Origin: Iris pallida
Taxonomy: Eukaryota; Streptophyta; Magnoliopsida; Asparagales; Iridaceae
NCBI GenBank assembly: GCA_029216955.1
Contig: JANAVB010029819.1
Coordinates: 36,933,331 to 36,997,330 of the forward strand
Direction of reading: 5' to 3'
DNA length: 64,000 nucleotides
Positions 1-9,797 of this stretch are shown in pieces. The notes below the pieces were generated by a model, which was given only the letters and a program-made list of their open reading frames with translations, had not been told where the DNA came from and ran no database searches. The translations under genes were made by a program, and so were the position numbers. Numbering within the stretch: position 1 is the first letter of the stretch; each line of letters starts with the position of its first letter.

Positions 1-1
1 A

Positions 2-1559
2 TTTAATTCTGAAAGAAGTGAACCTTTAGGAAAGTTCCGCCTGAAAGTTCAAATAGGCAATCTTCGTACAAAGATTACTTTCTATGTGATCGACAATCAT
101 GGCTCTTATAATACCTTGCTGGGAAGACCCTTTCTGCATGAGCATAATATTGTAACATCCACTCTATACCAATGCTTCAAATATATAGACGTCAATGGAG
201 GGGTCCAAAAAAGTAGCTGACCTAAATCCTTTCAGGGGCATTGAAGCATATTATACTGATTCTCGGATGTACAAGGAAGAGTTCATGAAGGTTGTATTAG
301 TGATAGATAGTGAGAAAGATCAAAAAGATACTTCAAAAGATGTTCTCATAATCTCCGTCAAAGGACGTACTACTCGTCCCTCTTATTCTCAGGCGTTGAC
401 TATCCGTCTTTCCTTTCATAACAAACAGCCTCCTGCTGTAGAAAGGAAACAAAGGGAGCTCACCTCTTCTGAATCTCTTGTTATCGACCTTCGTCGTAAC
501 AAACCTTCTCCTTCTCCTCCTCTGGTTATCAACCTTATTAAGCCTTCTGTTAAGGCCAAAAATCCTCCTTATCCTCCTCTGGTTATCAACCTTACTAAGC
601 CTTCTGTTAAGGCTAAGAATCCTGTTATAAATGATGATGTACGAATTAATAAAGTAGCATCTCCTTTATAGTATACTGATATTTTTTATTATACTCGATG
701 TTATTTAGAAATGCTAGATAACTTCAAACCACTTACCATAGGAGCAGTTCAACCGCTCCAAGACGAAGTATTGCTCGAACTAATGCAGGACTCCTTCTTC
801 TTAGTTCCTTCCAGGAAGAAAGATGAACTTCCTATACTTTTTAGTAAGGAAACAGAACAGAAGATCACGCCTGATAGCGAAGAAGAAAATCACGATAACG
901 GAAGACTTCAACTACGTCGTTATAGTCAACAATCAAAAGATATTATTCAAAATATGGGCTATAATTTTAAAGCTGGTCTCAATGGTAGTAAAGGAAGGCG
1001 AACTCATATTCGTATTTTTGCTCCAAAAGAAAAGTCACAACAATATTACAGTAAAAAGAAGCGAGGATTGGGCTCGCCAATTCCGACTCCAGAAGCCTCC
1101 AAATCCGATGAAGAAGAACGATCTAACTCTTTTGATTCTATTTCATGGGATTTAGACACTAGTGTAGGGCACGTCTATCGAGTGACTCTATCTTCTAATA
1201 TGGTAATTGTCGAGTTCTCGGAAGCTGACAAAAACTTTGCCGAAGCCTCTGAATATGATCCTTGGGCACAAAGGATGGATACTTAATGGGAGCTTCACTT
1301 CGAGCAATGTGAGCCACCTACTGAAGATCAATTGGTTCAAGTCGATGTTGCAGATGAAACCTCCCCAAAACCAATAATCGTCAGCAAAAGCCTCACTGAA
1401 ACGGATAAACAAGAACTGATCCAACTTATTAGGGAATACATTGATGTATTCGCTTGGAGCTATGAAGACATGCCGGGATTAGATCCCCAGATTGCTACCC
1501 ATAAACTCAACATTCTGTTGAATGAAAGGCCAGTCAAGCAACAACAGCATCAATTTTAA
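2..1559 (+). pseudogene. Protease C-terminus and Tat linker region (pol remnant)
   Basis: Bases 2-190 encode the end of a retroviral-type aspartic protease, with the LLGRP motif followed by FLHEHNIV. The catalytic Asp lies upstream of the window. A one-base frameshift near 205-212, in a run of A, moves the reading to the next frame. This then runs through a Pro/Lys-rich linker holding a repeated unit (PPLVINL..PSVKAKNP, about 525-625) and a G-patch-like stretch (YSQQSKDIIQNMGY, about 920-960). Stops interrupt the frame at 669-671, 1284-1286 and 1557-1559. The same order of protease, linker and G-patch-like motif occurs in the nested Tat element at 29254-30966 on the minus strand, which supports the assignment. 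Confidence 0.8.
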
Positions 1560-1565
1560 CCTGAC

Positions 1566-2375
1566 ATGATGGACGCTATAGAAGCTGAAGTCAAGAAGCT
1601 CATCGCCTGTGGCTTCGTCAGAGAAGAACAATATCCGGACTGGGTGGCTAATGTTGTCCCAGTTTTGAAAAAAACAGGAAAGGTCCGAGTCTGCATTGAC
1701 TTTAGAGACCTTAATGAAGCTTGTCCCAAGGACGAATTTCCTCTTCCAATCACTAATGTCATGATCAACAATACTTGCGGATTTGAACGAATGTCTTTTA
1801 TGGATGGATTTTCAGGATATAAGCAAATCAAGATGCATCCAGAAGATGAGGAACATACATCTTTTCACACTCCTCTTGGAGTCTATTGCTACATTGTTAT
1901 GTCGTTTGGTCTCAAAAATGCTGGTGCAACTTATCAGCGGGCCATGAGTACTATCTTTCGTGATCATTTGTGAAAGACAGTTAAATACTATGTAGATGAT
2001 ATTGCTGTCAAAATTCATCTAAAGGAAGACCACATTCAAGACTTGAGAACTATATTCGATCTAATGCGCCAGCATCAATTCAAGATGAATCCCACCAAGT
2101 TATTCCTGGGAGTCTCTAGTGGCAAATTTCTTGAATTCGTTATTACCTCTAAAGGTATACACGTTAACCCTGAGAAAATCAAAGCCATTCAAGAGATGCA
2201 TCCTCCACGCAACCTAAAAGAGCTACGAGGATTCCAGGGACGGCTTGCATATATCAGGAGATTCATCTCAGATCTCTCTGGACGCTGTAGACCGTTCAAT
2301 CAACTCATGAAGAAAGGTGTGTCTTTTATTTGGACTAAAAAATGTCAGCAAGCATTTGAAGACACAAAGAGGTAA
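1566..2375 (+). pseudogene. Reverse transcriptase domain of Tat pol (broken)
   Basis: This is the RNA-dependent DNA polymerase domain that would copy the element's RNA to cDNA. Visible motifs are VRVCIDFRDLNEACPKDEFP (about 1684-1743), the SFGLKNAGATYQR block (about 1905-1940) and the catalytic YVDD at 1989-2000. The thumb/connection follows (LRGFQGRLAYIRRFI, about 2221-2265). The frame is continuous with the linker upstream. It is interrupted by TGA at 1971-1973, just before the YVDD strand, and by TAA at 2373-2375, where relatives have Tyr in a Y-L-x-N-P-P-V motif. Both are single-codon lesions, so this is an old, inactive copy. Confidence 0.9.
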
Positions 2376-3569
2376 TTGATGAACCCTCCAGTTCTAGTGC
2401 CTCCAGTCTCAGGAATACCCTTCCTGATGCATGTTCGAGCAATGGACCATTCATTAGGTGCTTTATTAGCTCAGAAGAATAAAGAAGGTCATGAACAAGC
2501 TATCTATTTTCTTAGCCGTACAATGATCGGAGCTGAACATCGATACACTCCAGTAGAAAAAGAATGTCTAGCTTTGATGTTTGATGTTCAAAAGATGAGA
2601 CATTATATCATCGGCCAAACTATTCATGTTATTTCTAGAGTTAATCCTCTCAGGGTCTTGATAAAGAAGCCCAGTACACTCAATTTTAGGCTTGCTACAT
2701 GGGCCATATTATTAGCACAATATGATATGGTTTATGTTCCTCAAAAGTCTGTTAAGGGTCAAGCTCTTGCTGATTTCCTGGCAGCTCATCCAATTCCTGA
2801 AACATCTAAACTCTATGATGAGATTCCAGATAAAACTTTGGAATCCAACATGATTTTAGAAGAAATTCTTACCTGGCGTCTATTCTTTGACGATGTATCC
2901 AGAATAGGACCAAAAGGTGCCATTGTCGCTGGAGTTGGAATCGTCCTCGTCTCACCAGAAGGATTAGCTATTCAAAGAGCTTTTGATTTAGACGAGTCGT
3001 GTTCCAATAATGTGGCTGAATACAACGCTCTGCTCATTGGTCTCCAATTGGCTAAACAATTAGATATTGAATATCTTGAAGTATATGGAGATTCTAAACT
3101 AATTGTCAATCAGGTTAGAGGCACGTATGAAGTTCGACACCAGAATCTTGTCCCATATCATGAAGCAGCAGTTACGTTGGCTGCATCTTTCAAGGGTTTC
3201 TTCATTGGATATGTACGTCGGGCATGCAATACGGAGGCTGATGTATTGGCTAATCTGGCAGCTGTATTAGCAATCCCAGTGAAAAGGCAACAGATGATTA
3301 TCATCACTAACAAAGAGTTATTTTGTATTGAGAATAACTCAAATATTGAGTTTAGCAATTCAACTGAAATCAATGTCATTAGTGAAGATTGGAGAGCTTC
3401 TTTTATTAATTTTGTGGTACATGATATTTTACTTGAAGATTCTAAAGAAGCTACAACAATCCGTAGGCGATCACTTCAGTTTTATTATAATCATACTTCT
3501 AAGACACTTTATCGAAGAACATTTGATGGTCTACTTTTACGTTGTCTTGCTGGAGATGAAGCAAAATAA
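2376..3569 (+). pseudogene. Tandem RNase H domains (Ty3 type plus archaeal type)
   Basis: The first half (about 2376-2830) is the Ty3-type RNase H/connection: PPVLVPP, the DHSLGALLAQ strand, YFLSRTMIGAEHRYTPVEKE, and ALADFLAAHP at its end. The second half (about 2870-3260) is a second RNase H with acidic residues in LFFDD, NNVAEYNALLIGL, VYGDSKLIVNQV and NTEADVLANLA. Known: this duplicated RNase H, the second copy resembling archaeal and plant RNase HI, is diagnostic of Tat elements. The reading frame stays open for about 400 codons and stops at TAA 3567-3569, where the element should read on into integrase. Confidence 0.92.
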
Positions 3570-4644
3570 ATACTACTGAAAACCCACGATGGGGTATATA
3601 TGTGGTGCACATCCGCCTGGTCCTAAGTTACAAGATCGTATCCGGCGTATAGGCTATTATTGGCCCACTATGGTATCGGATGCCATTGAATATGCAAGGA
3701 AATATCGATCCTATCAAATTCATGCAGACTTCATCCATCAACCGTCAGAGTTTCTTCATCCGACTGTCGCATCATGGCCCTTTGAAGCTTGGGGTATGGA
3801 TGTCATTGGTCCTATCAATCCACCGTCATCTAGAGGACATCGGTTTATACTAGCTATAACCAATTACTTTTCGAAATGGGCGAAAGCCATACCTTTATCT
3901 GAAGTCAAGACTAGCAGCGTCATCAAATATCATGTGATATACAGACTCAGCATTTCTTGACGAATCATTCATGATAATGGACCACAATTCATCAGTCAAA
4001 AGTTTACTCGATTTTGTGATGATAACATAATTAATAATATTGCTTCCACATCCTACAATCCTGCAGCGAACGGTTTGGCTAAAGCATTCAACAAAACTAT
4101 CATCAAGCTTTTCAAGAAATTCGTTTCTACCAATAAAAAAAAACTAGAGTGAAAAGCTTGGAGAATGTCTATGGGCTTATCGCACTACTATACGTACTCC
4201 AACCGGTTGCACACCTTTCTCCTTCGTGTATGGATGCGAAGCTGTCCTACCATTAGAAATTCAAATCCCCTCCTTAAGGATTGCAATTGCTAATGAACTC
4301 ACAACAAAAAACAATGATCGTCTTCGACTTCAAGAGCTTGAAGCGTTGGACAAGAAATGGCTCCTAGCTCAACAGTATATTGAGTTATACCAAGCCCGTA
4401 TATCAAAAGCCTTCAACCGTAAAGTTAAAGTACGAGTATTTCAGAAAGGAGAACTAGTTCTAACCGTCAGACGTCCTATGACTATGACGCACATGAGCAA
4501 GGGCAAGTTCAAAGCAAAGTAGGAAGGTCCCTACATTGTAAGCAAAGTTTTCTCAAACGGAACTTATTAACTGACTGGTATGGATGCCTAGTCGCCATGA
4601 TGCCTATCAATGGAAAAGTTCTCAAGAAATACTATGTAAAATGA
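3570..4644 (+). pseudogene. Integrase domain of Tat pol (frameshifted)
   Basis: This is the DDE integrase that would insert cDNA into the genome. The zinc-binding entry (THDGV..CGAHPPGPKLQDRIR) is split by an apparent 4-base TATA insertion near 3595. The core shows GMDVIGPI (first Asp) near 3795-3820, then TGA at 3958-3960 (probably CGA to TGA), then HDNGPQFIS (second Asp) near 3970. A YNPAANGLAKAFNKTI block follows near 4050-4100. A second frameshift near 4150-4165 is followed by VYGCEAVLPLEIQ (about 4225-4265). The C-terminal EGPYIV block follows a TAG at 4520-4522 (Trp expected). The frame ends KVLKKYYVK with TGA at 4642-4644. Confidence 0.9.
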
Positions 4645-4722
4645 CAAAGAGATATCAAAAGAAAAAATATAAATAAAATTCTTTTTTATTGCATAGTTCA
4701 AACAGAAAAGAGATACATCAGA

Positions 4723-5139
4723 TCAAGGAGAGGAATGAGGACCTGAGCCTTCCTGATTAAAAACATAATTAGCAAGAAGCTCGAAGACATTATTGTCTGA
4801 TGATACCAGTAGTTCATAGGCAGCCTTCCTCAGAGCTTCTTCCTCGGCAGTGCTTCCAGGCTCTACGAGTCTGGCAAGGATGTCTTGTTGTGACCCAGGA
4901 GCAGTTGAGCTTTCCCCTGCCTCTTTCTGAACAGGCAACGGAGGCCCGTCAGAATGAATATCGATGACGACTTCAGTCTTTGGGATGACCTCAGCCTTCT
5001 TGGGCACATCTTCGGAAGACATTTGCAATGAAGGAATAAGTGTTGATAACATCCTCAAAAAAGGTCCCGTACTATTTATAGACAAAAATGTCAAACAATC
5101 CGTCTCAGGAATCGAAGCAACCTTTCCTCGAAAAGGCAT
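4723..5139 (-). pseudogene. Antisense ORF at 3' side of Tat pol (terminal exon?)
   Basis: A 138-codon minus-strand frame converges tail to tail with pol, whose stop lies 78 bases away. The product is acidic and Ser/Glu-rich (SSEDVPKKAEVIPKTEVVID, AEEEALRKAAYELLVSSDNN), with no family I recognise. Upstream on the same strand lie a start codon with a consensus 5' splice site (6426-6558) and a TATA-like box. I infer this is the last part of an antisense gene with at least one intron; the true exon start could be an internal ATG near 5023. Known: some Tat elements carry an antisense ORF between pol and the 3' LTR. No plant mobile domain is recognisable here, unlike in the nested Tat element. Confidence 0.4.
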
Positions 5140-5290
5140 GTCCGTTCATTCATCTCTATTCATCTCGTGAATAGATCTTCATTTATTGTCTGTCTCGAGA
5201 ACCGAAATGACCTTTCTTCGAAAAAGCATTATCATTCATTCATCGATCCTATCACCTCTGTTCACTTCGTGAACGAACCTACATTTATTA
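5103..5290. repeat. Degenerate ~90-bp tandem repeat, two copies
   Basis: The stretch from TCTCAGGAATCGAAGC (5103) recurs as TCTCGAGAACCGAAAT (about 5193). Both copies continue with a CCTTTC.TCGAAAA block and TCATTCATTCATC-like runs. It sits downstream of pol, a region known to hold variable tandem repeats in Tat elements. Confidence 0.6.
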
Positions 5291-6330
5291 TCTTTTATTT
5301 ACTTCTTCGTAAATAAAGCCATGGATAATAAATACTCAAAATCCCTAGTGGAGTTTATCCAAATCATCAAATTCTGTCTCTTGAAACCCAATTGTTTTAA
5401 AAGATATCTTATTCTTGAATCCCAGTTGGCTCAAAGATAATCCTTAAGCACCTATGACATAAATACTTAAACAGATGATATTCTTTCTCTCATCTAGGTC
5501 ATACATCAAGTGTTTCTCACAAATCAGAGTTTGAATGTCCATATGAATACGAAATTCTAGAGACGCACTTCCACAAAATCATTCTTTATTTCATTTTCTT
5601 TTTCTACAAAAGGATGATACATCTTGATGAAAATCCATTATATCTTGGATTTTTCTATAAAAAATGTAAGAATGGCAATAATGACCTAATGGAAATCTAT
5701 TACGTCTTTTTGATTTTCATCACCCGGTCATGTCATTACAAATTCCTCGTTGTTACGACCTTTAGCAGCAAGCAGGGCAGCAAGAATTGACCATGGTATT
5801 CTCTCTCATAAAGACAAGAGGAGAACGACAGGGTACAGCAGCTCGAAGACAAGTTTTTGTCAATACAACTGGTGGAGAGACGATGACCCTTCGTGGGAAG
5901 TAGGAATGAGATCACCCTTGTGATACGATTCCTAGTTCTGTGTCTCCACCATCCAACTCTCAGGTATAAAGGCCCTTCCTACCATCTGAGGAAGGCCCTT
6001 CTGAAACACGGAGAGTTCTGAGCTTCCTGAGGTGTGTGTCAGATTTATTTAACATCATGGCATTTAACATCACTAATAACAGTTCTGGAGAATCTGGCTA
6101 GCTTATTCCCTGCAAACATTAAAAGGGGAGAAAGTTAGAGTTTTTCCAAATAGGCATTTTTCTTCTCAAAATTTTTTCTTAGAAGGCACATTGGCTAAAT
6201 GGCACATAACAAATAGCGCGCCCCAGTCTGAAACATAACAGATGGCGCAGGGCATCATGAGTTATGATTACTTGCCATAACACTCTGAAAAGAGGTGGCG
6301 CTAGTCACAAAAGTCGCAGTAACAACCAGA
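5291..6330. other. Non-coding interior of Tat element
   Basis: No convincing coding frame on either strand. On the minus strand it would be intron or decayed middle of the antisense gene between 6425 and 5139. I recognise no motif in it. Confidence 0.5.
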
Positions 6331-6425
6331 GCCCTAAAAAGATATGGCCAAAATGTTGATGTTGTGTCGTACCATACTCAAATGGCAAGAGGGTTTATGT
6401 CGTTTTTTCCCAACTATCTTCTTAC

Positions 6426-6558
6426 CTTCTGAAGTAAGGAAAGCTTCCTCAATCTTCACCAAAGGTGATGTACGCCGTGGCGCCTTACGAAGCTCCTTTT
6501 GCGACGGAGTCTCGCTAACATCGACACCCTTCGCGATGCCAGATTTCCTTGAGGCCAT
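6426..6558 (-). pseudogene. First exon of antisense gene in Tat element
   Basis: Minus-strand ATG at 6558 opens a basic peptide (MASRKSGIAKG...) of 44 codons, ending at AAG|GTAAGAAG, a very good plant 5' splice site with GT at 6425-6424. A TATA-like TATTAATA lies 83-90 bases upstream. The nested Tat element has the same design on its antisense strand: an ATG about 100 bases after a TATA box, a peptide starting MAPKKS, then an intron. This supports a conserved antisense gene rather than a chance ORF. No acceptor was confidently placed, and the gene body here is much shorter than in the nested element, so it is probably an internally deleted relic. Confidence 0.5.
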
Positions 6559-6640
6559 CTTCTGATCGTGAACGAAGCCTTTTCTAAGATCAAAAGGATT
6601 AAAAGAAGAAGGATTTGAGAGATCTCTCTCTTCCTCAAGC

Positions 6641-6648
6641 TATTAATA
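6641..6648 (-). promoter_or_regulatory. TATA-like box of antisense gene
   Basis: TATTAATA on the minus strand, 83-90 bases upstream of the ATG at 6558. Its placement matches the clearer TATAAATA upstream of the PMD gene at 23760. Confidence 0.4.
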
Positions 6649-6828
6649 GTCTAAAGAGAAGCAACAGTCGTGGCAATCGAGCAAGAAACTTCAGAAATTG
6701 CTCAAATTAGAATCAGTCCAAACTTCAAAAAATTTACACGAAAATCCGAAGGACAGTTAAGACAGGTGCAATCTATATAATTCAAAGTATTTCGAAACCT
6801 TGAAGTTTTTTCAAATTTCGAAAACTTT

Positions 6829-6839
6829 GAAGGGGGTCT
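6829..6839 (+). other. Polypurine tract
   Basis: GAAGGGGGTCT lies directly before the TG that opens the 3' LTR. The same 11-mer precedes the 3' LTR of the nested Tat element on the other strand (23480-23490). This is the plus-strand priming site of reverse transcription. Confidence 0.85.
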
Positions 6840-7140
6840 TGTAGAAGCTAAAAAAATCAAGTTGCGCTGCTATTTTGGGAGCTAGATATCAGATTACGCC
6901 ACAGTTATCAACTTGCACGAGGGGGATAGGTTGCGCACGAGACAGGTTGCGCGAGCACCACGTGGCAGTCTCCTCGAAAAACTATAATAGCATCATTATT
7001 GCATGACAGCTGATAACACGAATATCAAGGAAAATCCATTCAAATCTAGTACAACACGACGCTCGAGAAGATTTGGTCAGATTTTATGACAGCTAGCAGT
7101 TTGTGCAACGTGTCAGTGTGCGCGAGGTTATACTTAGGCA

Positions 7141-7712
7141 CAAGTTGCTACATTGCTCCTCCGCACAACCTGATGAAGCTCTCACAATGTGATCGAATTG
7201 ATGTCCAGAGCAGGATGACGTAACGCACATGTCACTAACTTCGGAGAACGTGTCCACTACATTGCATACGACTATACGCATATCACTCAAATGATGCCAC
7301 GCGTCCACAGCAGTTGGTGCAACCGCTCACGCAAGTTGCTACATTGCGCCCCAGCGCAACCTGATGAAGCTCGGACAATGTGATCGAATTAATGTCCAGA
7401 GTCGGGTGACGTGGCGTACATGTCACTAACTTCGTAGAACGTGTCCATTACATTACTCACGACCATGCGTATATCACTCAAATGATGCCACGTATCCACA
7501 GAGTTGATGCAACCGCTCGCGCAAGTTGCTATATTGTGCCCCCGTGCAACTTGATGAAGCTCGCACAATGTGATCGAATTGATGTCCAGAGCAGGGTGAC
7601 GTGGCGCGCATGCCACTAACTTCGTAGAACGTATCCACTACATTGCCCACGACCATGCGTATCTCACTCAAATGATGCCATACGTCCACAGCAGTTGGTA
7701 CAACCGCTCACG
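7141..7712. repeat. ~191-bp tandem repeat, three copies, inside LTR
   Basis: CAAGTTGCTA begins units at 7141, 7332 and 7522, with a fourth partial start at 7713 (spacing 191, 190, 191). Units share CAACCTGATGAAGCT or close variants, CAATGTGATCGAATT and ATCACTCAAATGATGCCA blocks. Short minus-strand frames across the array are artefacts of the repeat. Confidence 0.9.
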
Positions 7713-7785
7713 CAAGTAAACAAGGGTGCGCAACCTGAGGCGCGTGCAATCCAGAATAACTGCTAAACAGTTATTTCAAGAACTC

Positions 7786-7793
7786 TATAAATA
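7786..7793 (+). promoter_or_regulatory. LTR promoter TATA box
   Basis: TATAAATA in CTCTATAAATAGAG. It lies about 215 bases before the inferred LTR end, consistent with the U3/R boundary of an LTR promoter. Confidence 0.65.
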
Positions 7794-8004
7794 GAGTTTC
7801 AAATCTGTCTCAAATCATCATGAATGATCATAATCTCCTGCTGAAGTGTTGTTGCATCCTCCAAAGGCTCGTGTCTTCGATATCACATCGTCCAAGGGAT
7901 AAAGTGATCGTCTTCTGATCAGATTTCTATAGTTGTACTTTTCCAAAAATCAATTGTACTTTTGTACTCTTTTTGTTTGTAGAAATCAAACTTTTGTTTT
8001 TGCA

Positions 8005-8804
8005 AACACCACGCCAGGATTAACATTGGTGCTGCGGCTTTTGAAGGACAGCCGCCACGACCTGTTGTAGGGTTGTTGAGTGTTTCTTAAGTGGACTTGG
8101 TTCTGAGATGGGGGAGCCTGCTTTCTTTCTAGGGTTGAGGGGGGATCGGTCTGTTGGAGGGGGTGATGAGTATCTTTGCGGGCTCGATGTTTCCATGATA
8201 GTTTTTGTGACTCTAAAAATGGACGAGTGATAGAGGAGGAGGTGGGAGAGGGTGCGGGTGGTGGCAGGAACTGCATAATAACATTGTTAGCATTGGTTTG
8301 GCGGGTGGTGGAGGAGGAGATGGGAGAGGGTGCGAATGGTAGTGGGATTCCGTAGAGGGTTTATTTTAATTGGTTGAAGTGGATGCGGAAGAAACTTTTG
8401 TAGGCGGAAGCCATGTGTCAGTCATTGGCCCATTTACGGTATGCATTTTTGGGTATTGTAATTGAAGGCTCATTTATGACTTGCATTTTTTATGTAAATA
8501 AAGACTCATTTACGACATGTATCTTTGTGCGTTGTAATTGAAGACTCATTTAAGATTTTTTTACGCGTTGTAATTGAAGACACATATTCCAGCTAAAAAT
8601 GATAAAAAAAAATAAAAAGAATTAAAAGAATCAAAACTAAGAAAACAACAACAAAAATCTTTCTAAATAACTAAAAAAATATTATTAAAAAATAAAAAAT
8701 TATTGAATTTGTTTTTTCAAAAAAAGAAGAAAGGAAAAACAAAATAATAATAATAAAAAATAAAAAAAGAAACTGAGAAGAAAGTTAAGTGAGGGGAAAA
8801 TAAA
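8005..8804. other. Unassigned sequence right of Tat element
   Basis: No supported gene. It has a G-rich imperfect duplication (GGAGGAGGTGGGAGAGGG near 8237 and a similar block near 8311) and irregular repeats with GTTGTAATTGAAGACTC (about 8455-8590). The 5-base target duplication of the Tat element cannot be tested because its left end is outside the window. Confidence 0.5.
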
Positions 8805-8807
8805 ACC

Positions 8808-9206
8808 ATGCTTGGTTTGAGGGTGAGGTTTAGGAGAGAGGGTTATAGAGGGTTAAGTGGGGGTTTATTTCATCCTCTTTTGTCCATTTTTTTAACCCCT
8901 AATTCGGAGGGTTAACGAGGGGAATTGAGAGATTTTGTTTAAAAAGTCATAAATATCCCTTATTTTTCCTATAAAATATTATATTTTTTTCCTCCATTTT
9001 GTTCAACATGTTGCTCCGTACCTTCCTAATTTGTGAAGATATTTTTACAAGTTCTTCAATCAAATTTAATTTTATAACATAGATCATAAGGCTATTTTCG
9101 TAACTATCATATTTTTATTAATCCTACACTCACTCAAAACCTCCAATCCAAGCAAGAGTTATTAAACACCCCCACTTAACTCTCCCTCCAATCCAAACAA
9201 GGTCCT
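8808..9206. mobile_element. MITE with imperfect terminal inverted repeats
   Basis: The left end (ATGCTTGGTTTGAGGG, then GGGTTAAGTGGGGGT) is an imperfect inverse of the right end (ACCCCCACTTAACTCTCC, then CCAATCCAAACAAGGTCC). A second right-type end (CACTTAACTCT ... AAATCCAAGCAGACCCT) occurs at about 9748-9797, beyond the next MITE, so this may be two related copies. I could not fix a target duplication. Confidence 0.6.
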
Positions 9207-9249
9207 ATTTATTCACTCTACTCCCCCTCACTCTATTCCCCCTTATTTA

Positions 9250-9744
9250 GGGTGTGTTTGGTAGGAGGAAAAAGTGGGAGGAAAGAAAATAGAGGAGGGA
9301 AAAGTGAAGGAAAAGATTCATTGTCTCTTGTTTGGTATAGAAGGAAAATAGGAATAAAGGAAAAGTGGAGGGATTATTTTCCCTCATAACCTAAGAAATC
9401 CAATTCCCCCAAAAGTGGGAGGAAAAGTGAAAGAAAAAGTGGAGGCTTGTATTAATTAACAATTATACCCACATATAAATGTATTATTTAAAAATTATTT
9501 ATGAAGTCAATTGGTAAATAAGTGTTTTTAGTTGAGGGTAGAATTGGTAAACCCTATATTTTTTACTTTCTTTCCTTCCACTTTTTCTTTCATACCAAAC
9601 AAAAGAAAATGCATCTCTTATCTCTTCCATCCTTGCTACCAAACACAAAGGAATAAAATGTTCTTTCCTTTCCATGTGGAAGGAAAATACATCCCTCTAT
9701 TTTTCCTTCCTTCCACTTTTCTATCCTTCCTACCAAACACAGCC
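9250..9744. mobile_element. Tourist-like (PIF/Harbinger) MITE with TTA target duplication
   Basis: GGGTGTGTTTGGTAGGA opens the element, and the inverse of ...CCTACCAAACACAGCC closes it. TTA flanks both sides (9247-9249 and 9745-9747). The 3-bp T-W-A target site and G/C-rich TGTTTGG termini are the hallmark of Tourist/Harbinger MITEs. Internal arms (GGAAAAGTGG-type words) are also inverted. It is non-coding. Confidence 0.8.
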
Positions 9745-9797
9745 TTAACCCCACTTAACTCTACTTTTTTTTTCCCCTAAATCCAAGCAGACCCTCA

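Larger units (their letters stand above)
1..8004 (+). mobile_element. Ty3/gypsy retrotransposon, Tat lineage, 5' end outside window
   Basis: Seen: on + the order is protease end, linker, reverse transcriptase, RNase H, a second RNase H, integrase, a short antisense gene remnant, a polypurine tract (6829-6839) and a 3' LTR (6840-8004). Known: two RNase H domains in tandem, the second of archaeal type, mark the Tat/Ogre lineage of plant Ty3/gypsy elements. The polypurine tract GAAGGGGGTCT is identical to that of the nested Tat element at 22363-35858, so the two are related families. At least seven in-frame stops and three frameshifts make pol dead. The 5' LTR, gag and left target duplication lie outside the window. 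Confidence 0.9.
6840..8004 (+). repeat. 3' LTR of Tat element
   Basis: Starts TGTAGAAGC right after the polypurine tract. The end is placed at ...TTTTTGCA (8004) by the TG...CA rule and by similar length to the nested element's LTR (about 1.1 kb). No second LTR is in the window, so the right end is not proven. It contains a 191-bp tandem array, a TATA box and scattered TTGCGC/GCGCAA words. Confidence 0.75.

Noticed and set aside
7093..7689. Minus-strand frames in the 191-bp repeat
   Set aside because: Frames repeat with the unit, have no start context or domain, and lie inside an LTR.
9532..9780. Phe/Pro-rich plus ORF
   Set aside because: Lies across the inverted repeat of a Tourist-like MITE.
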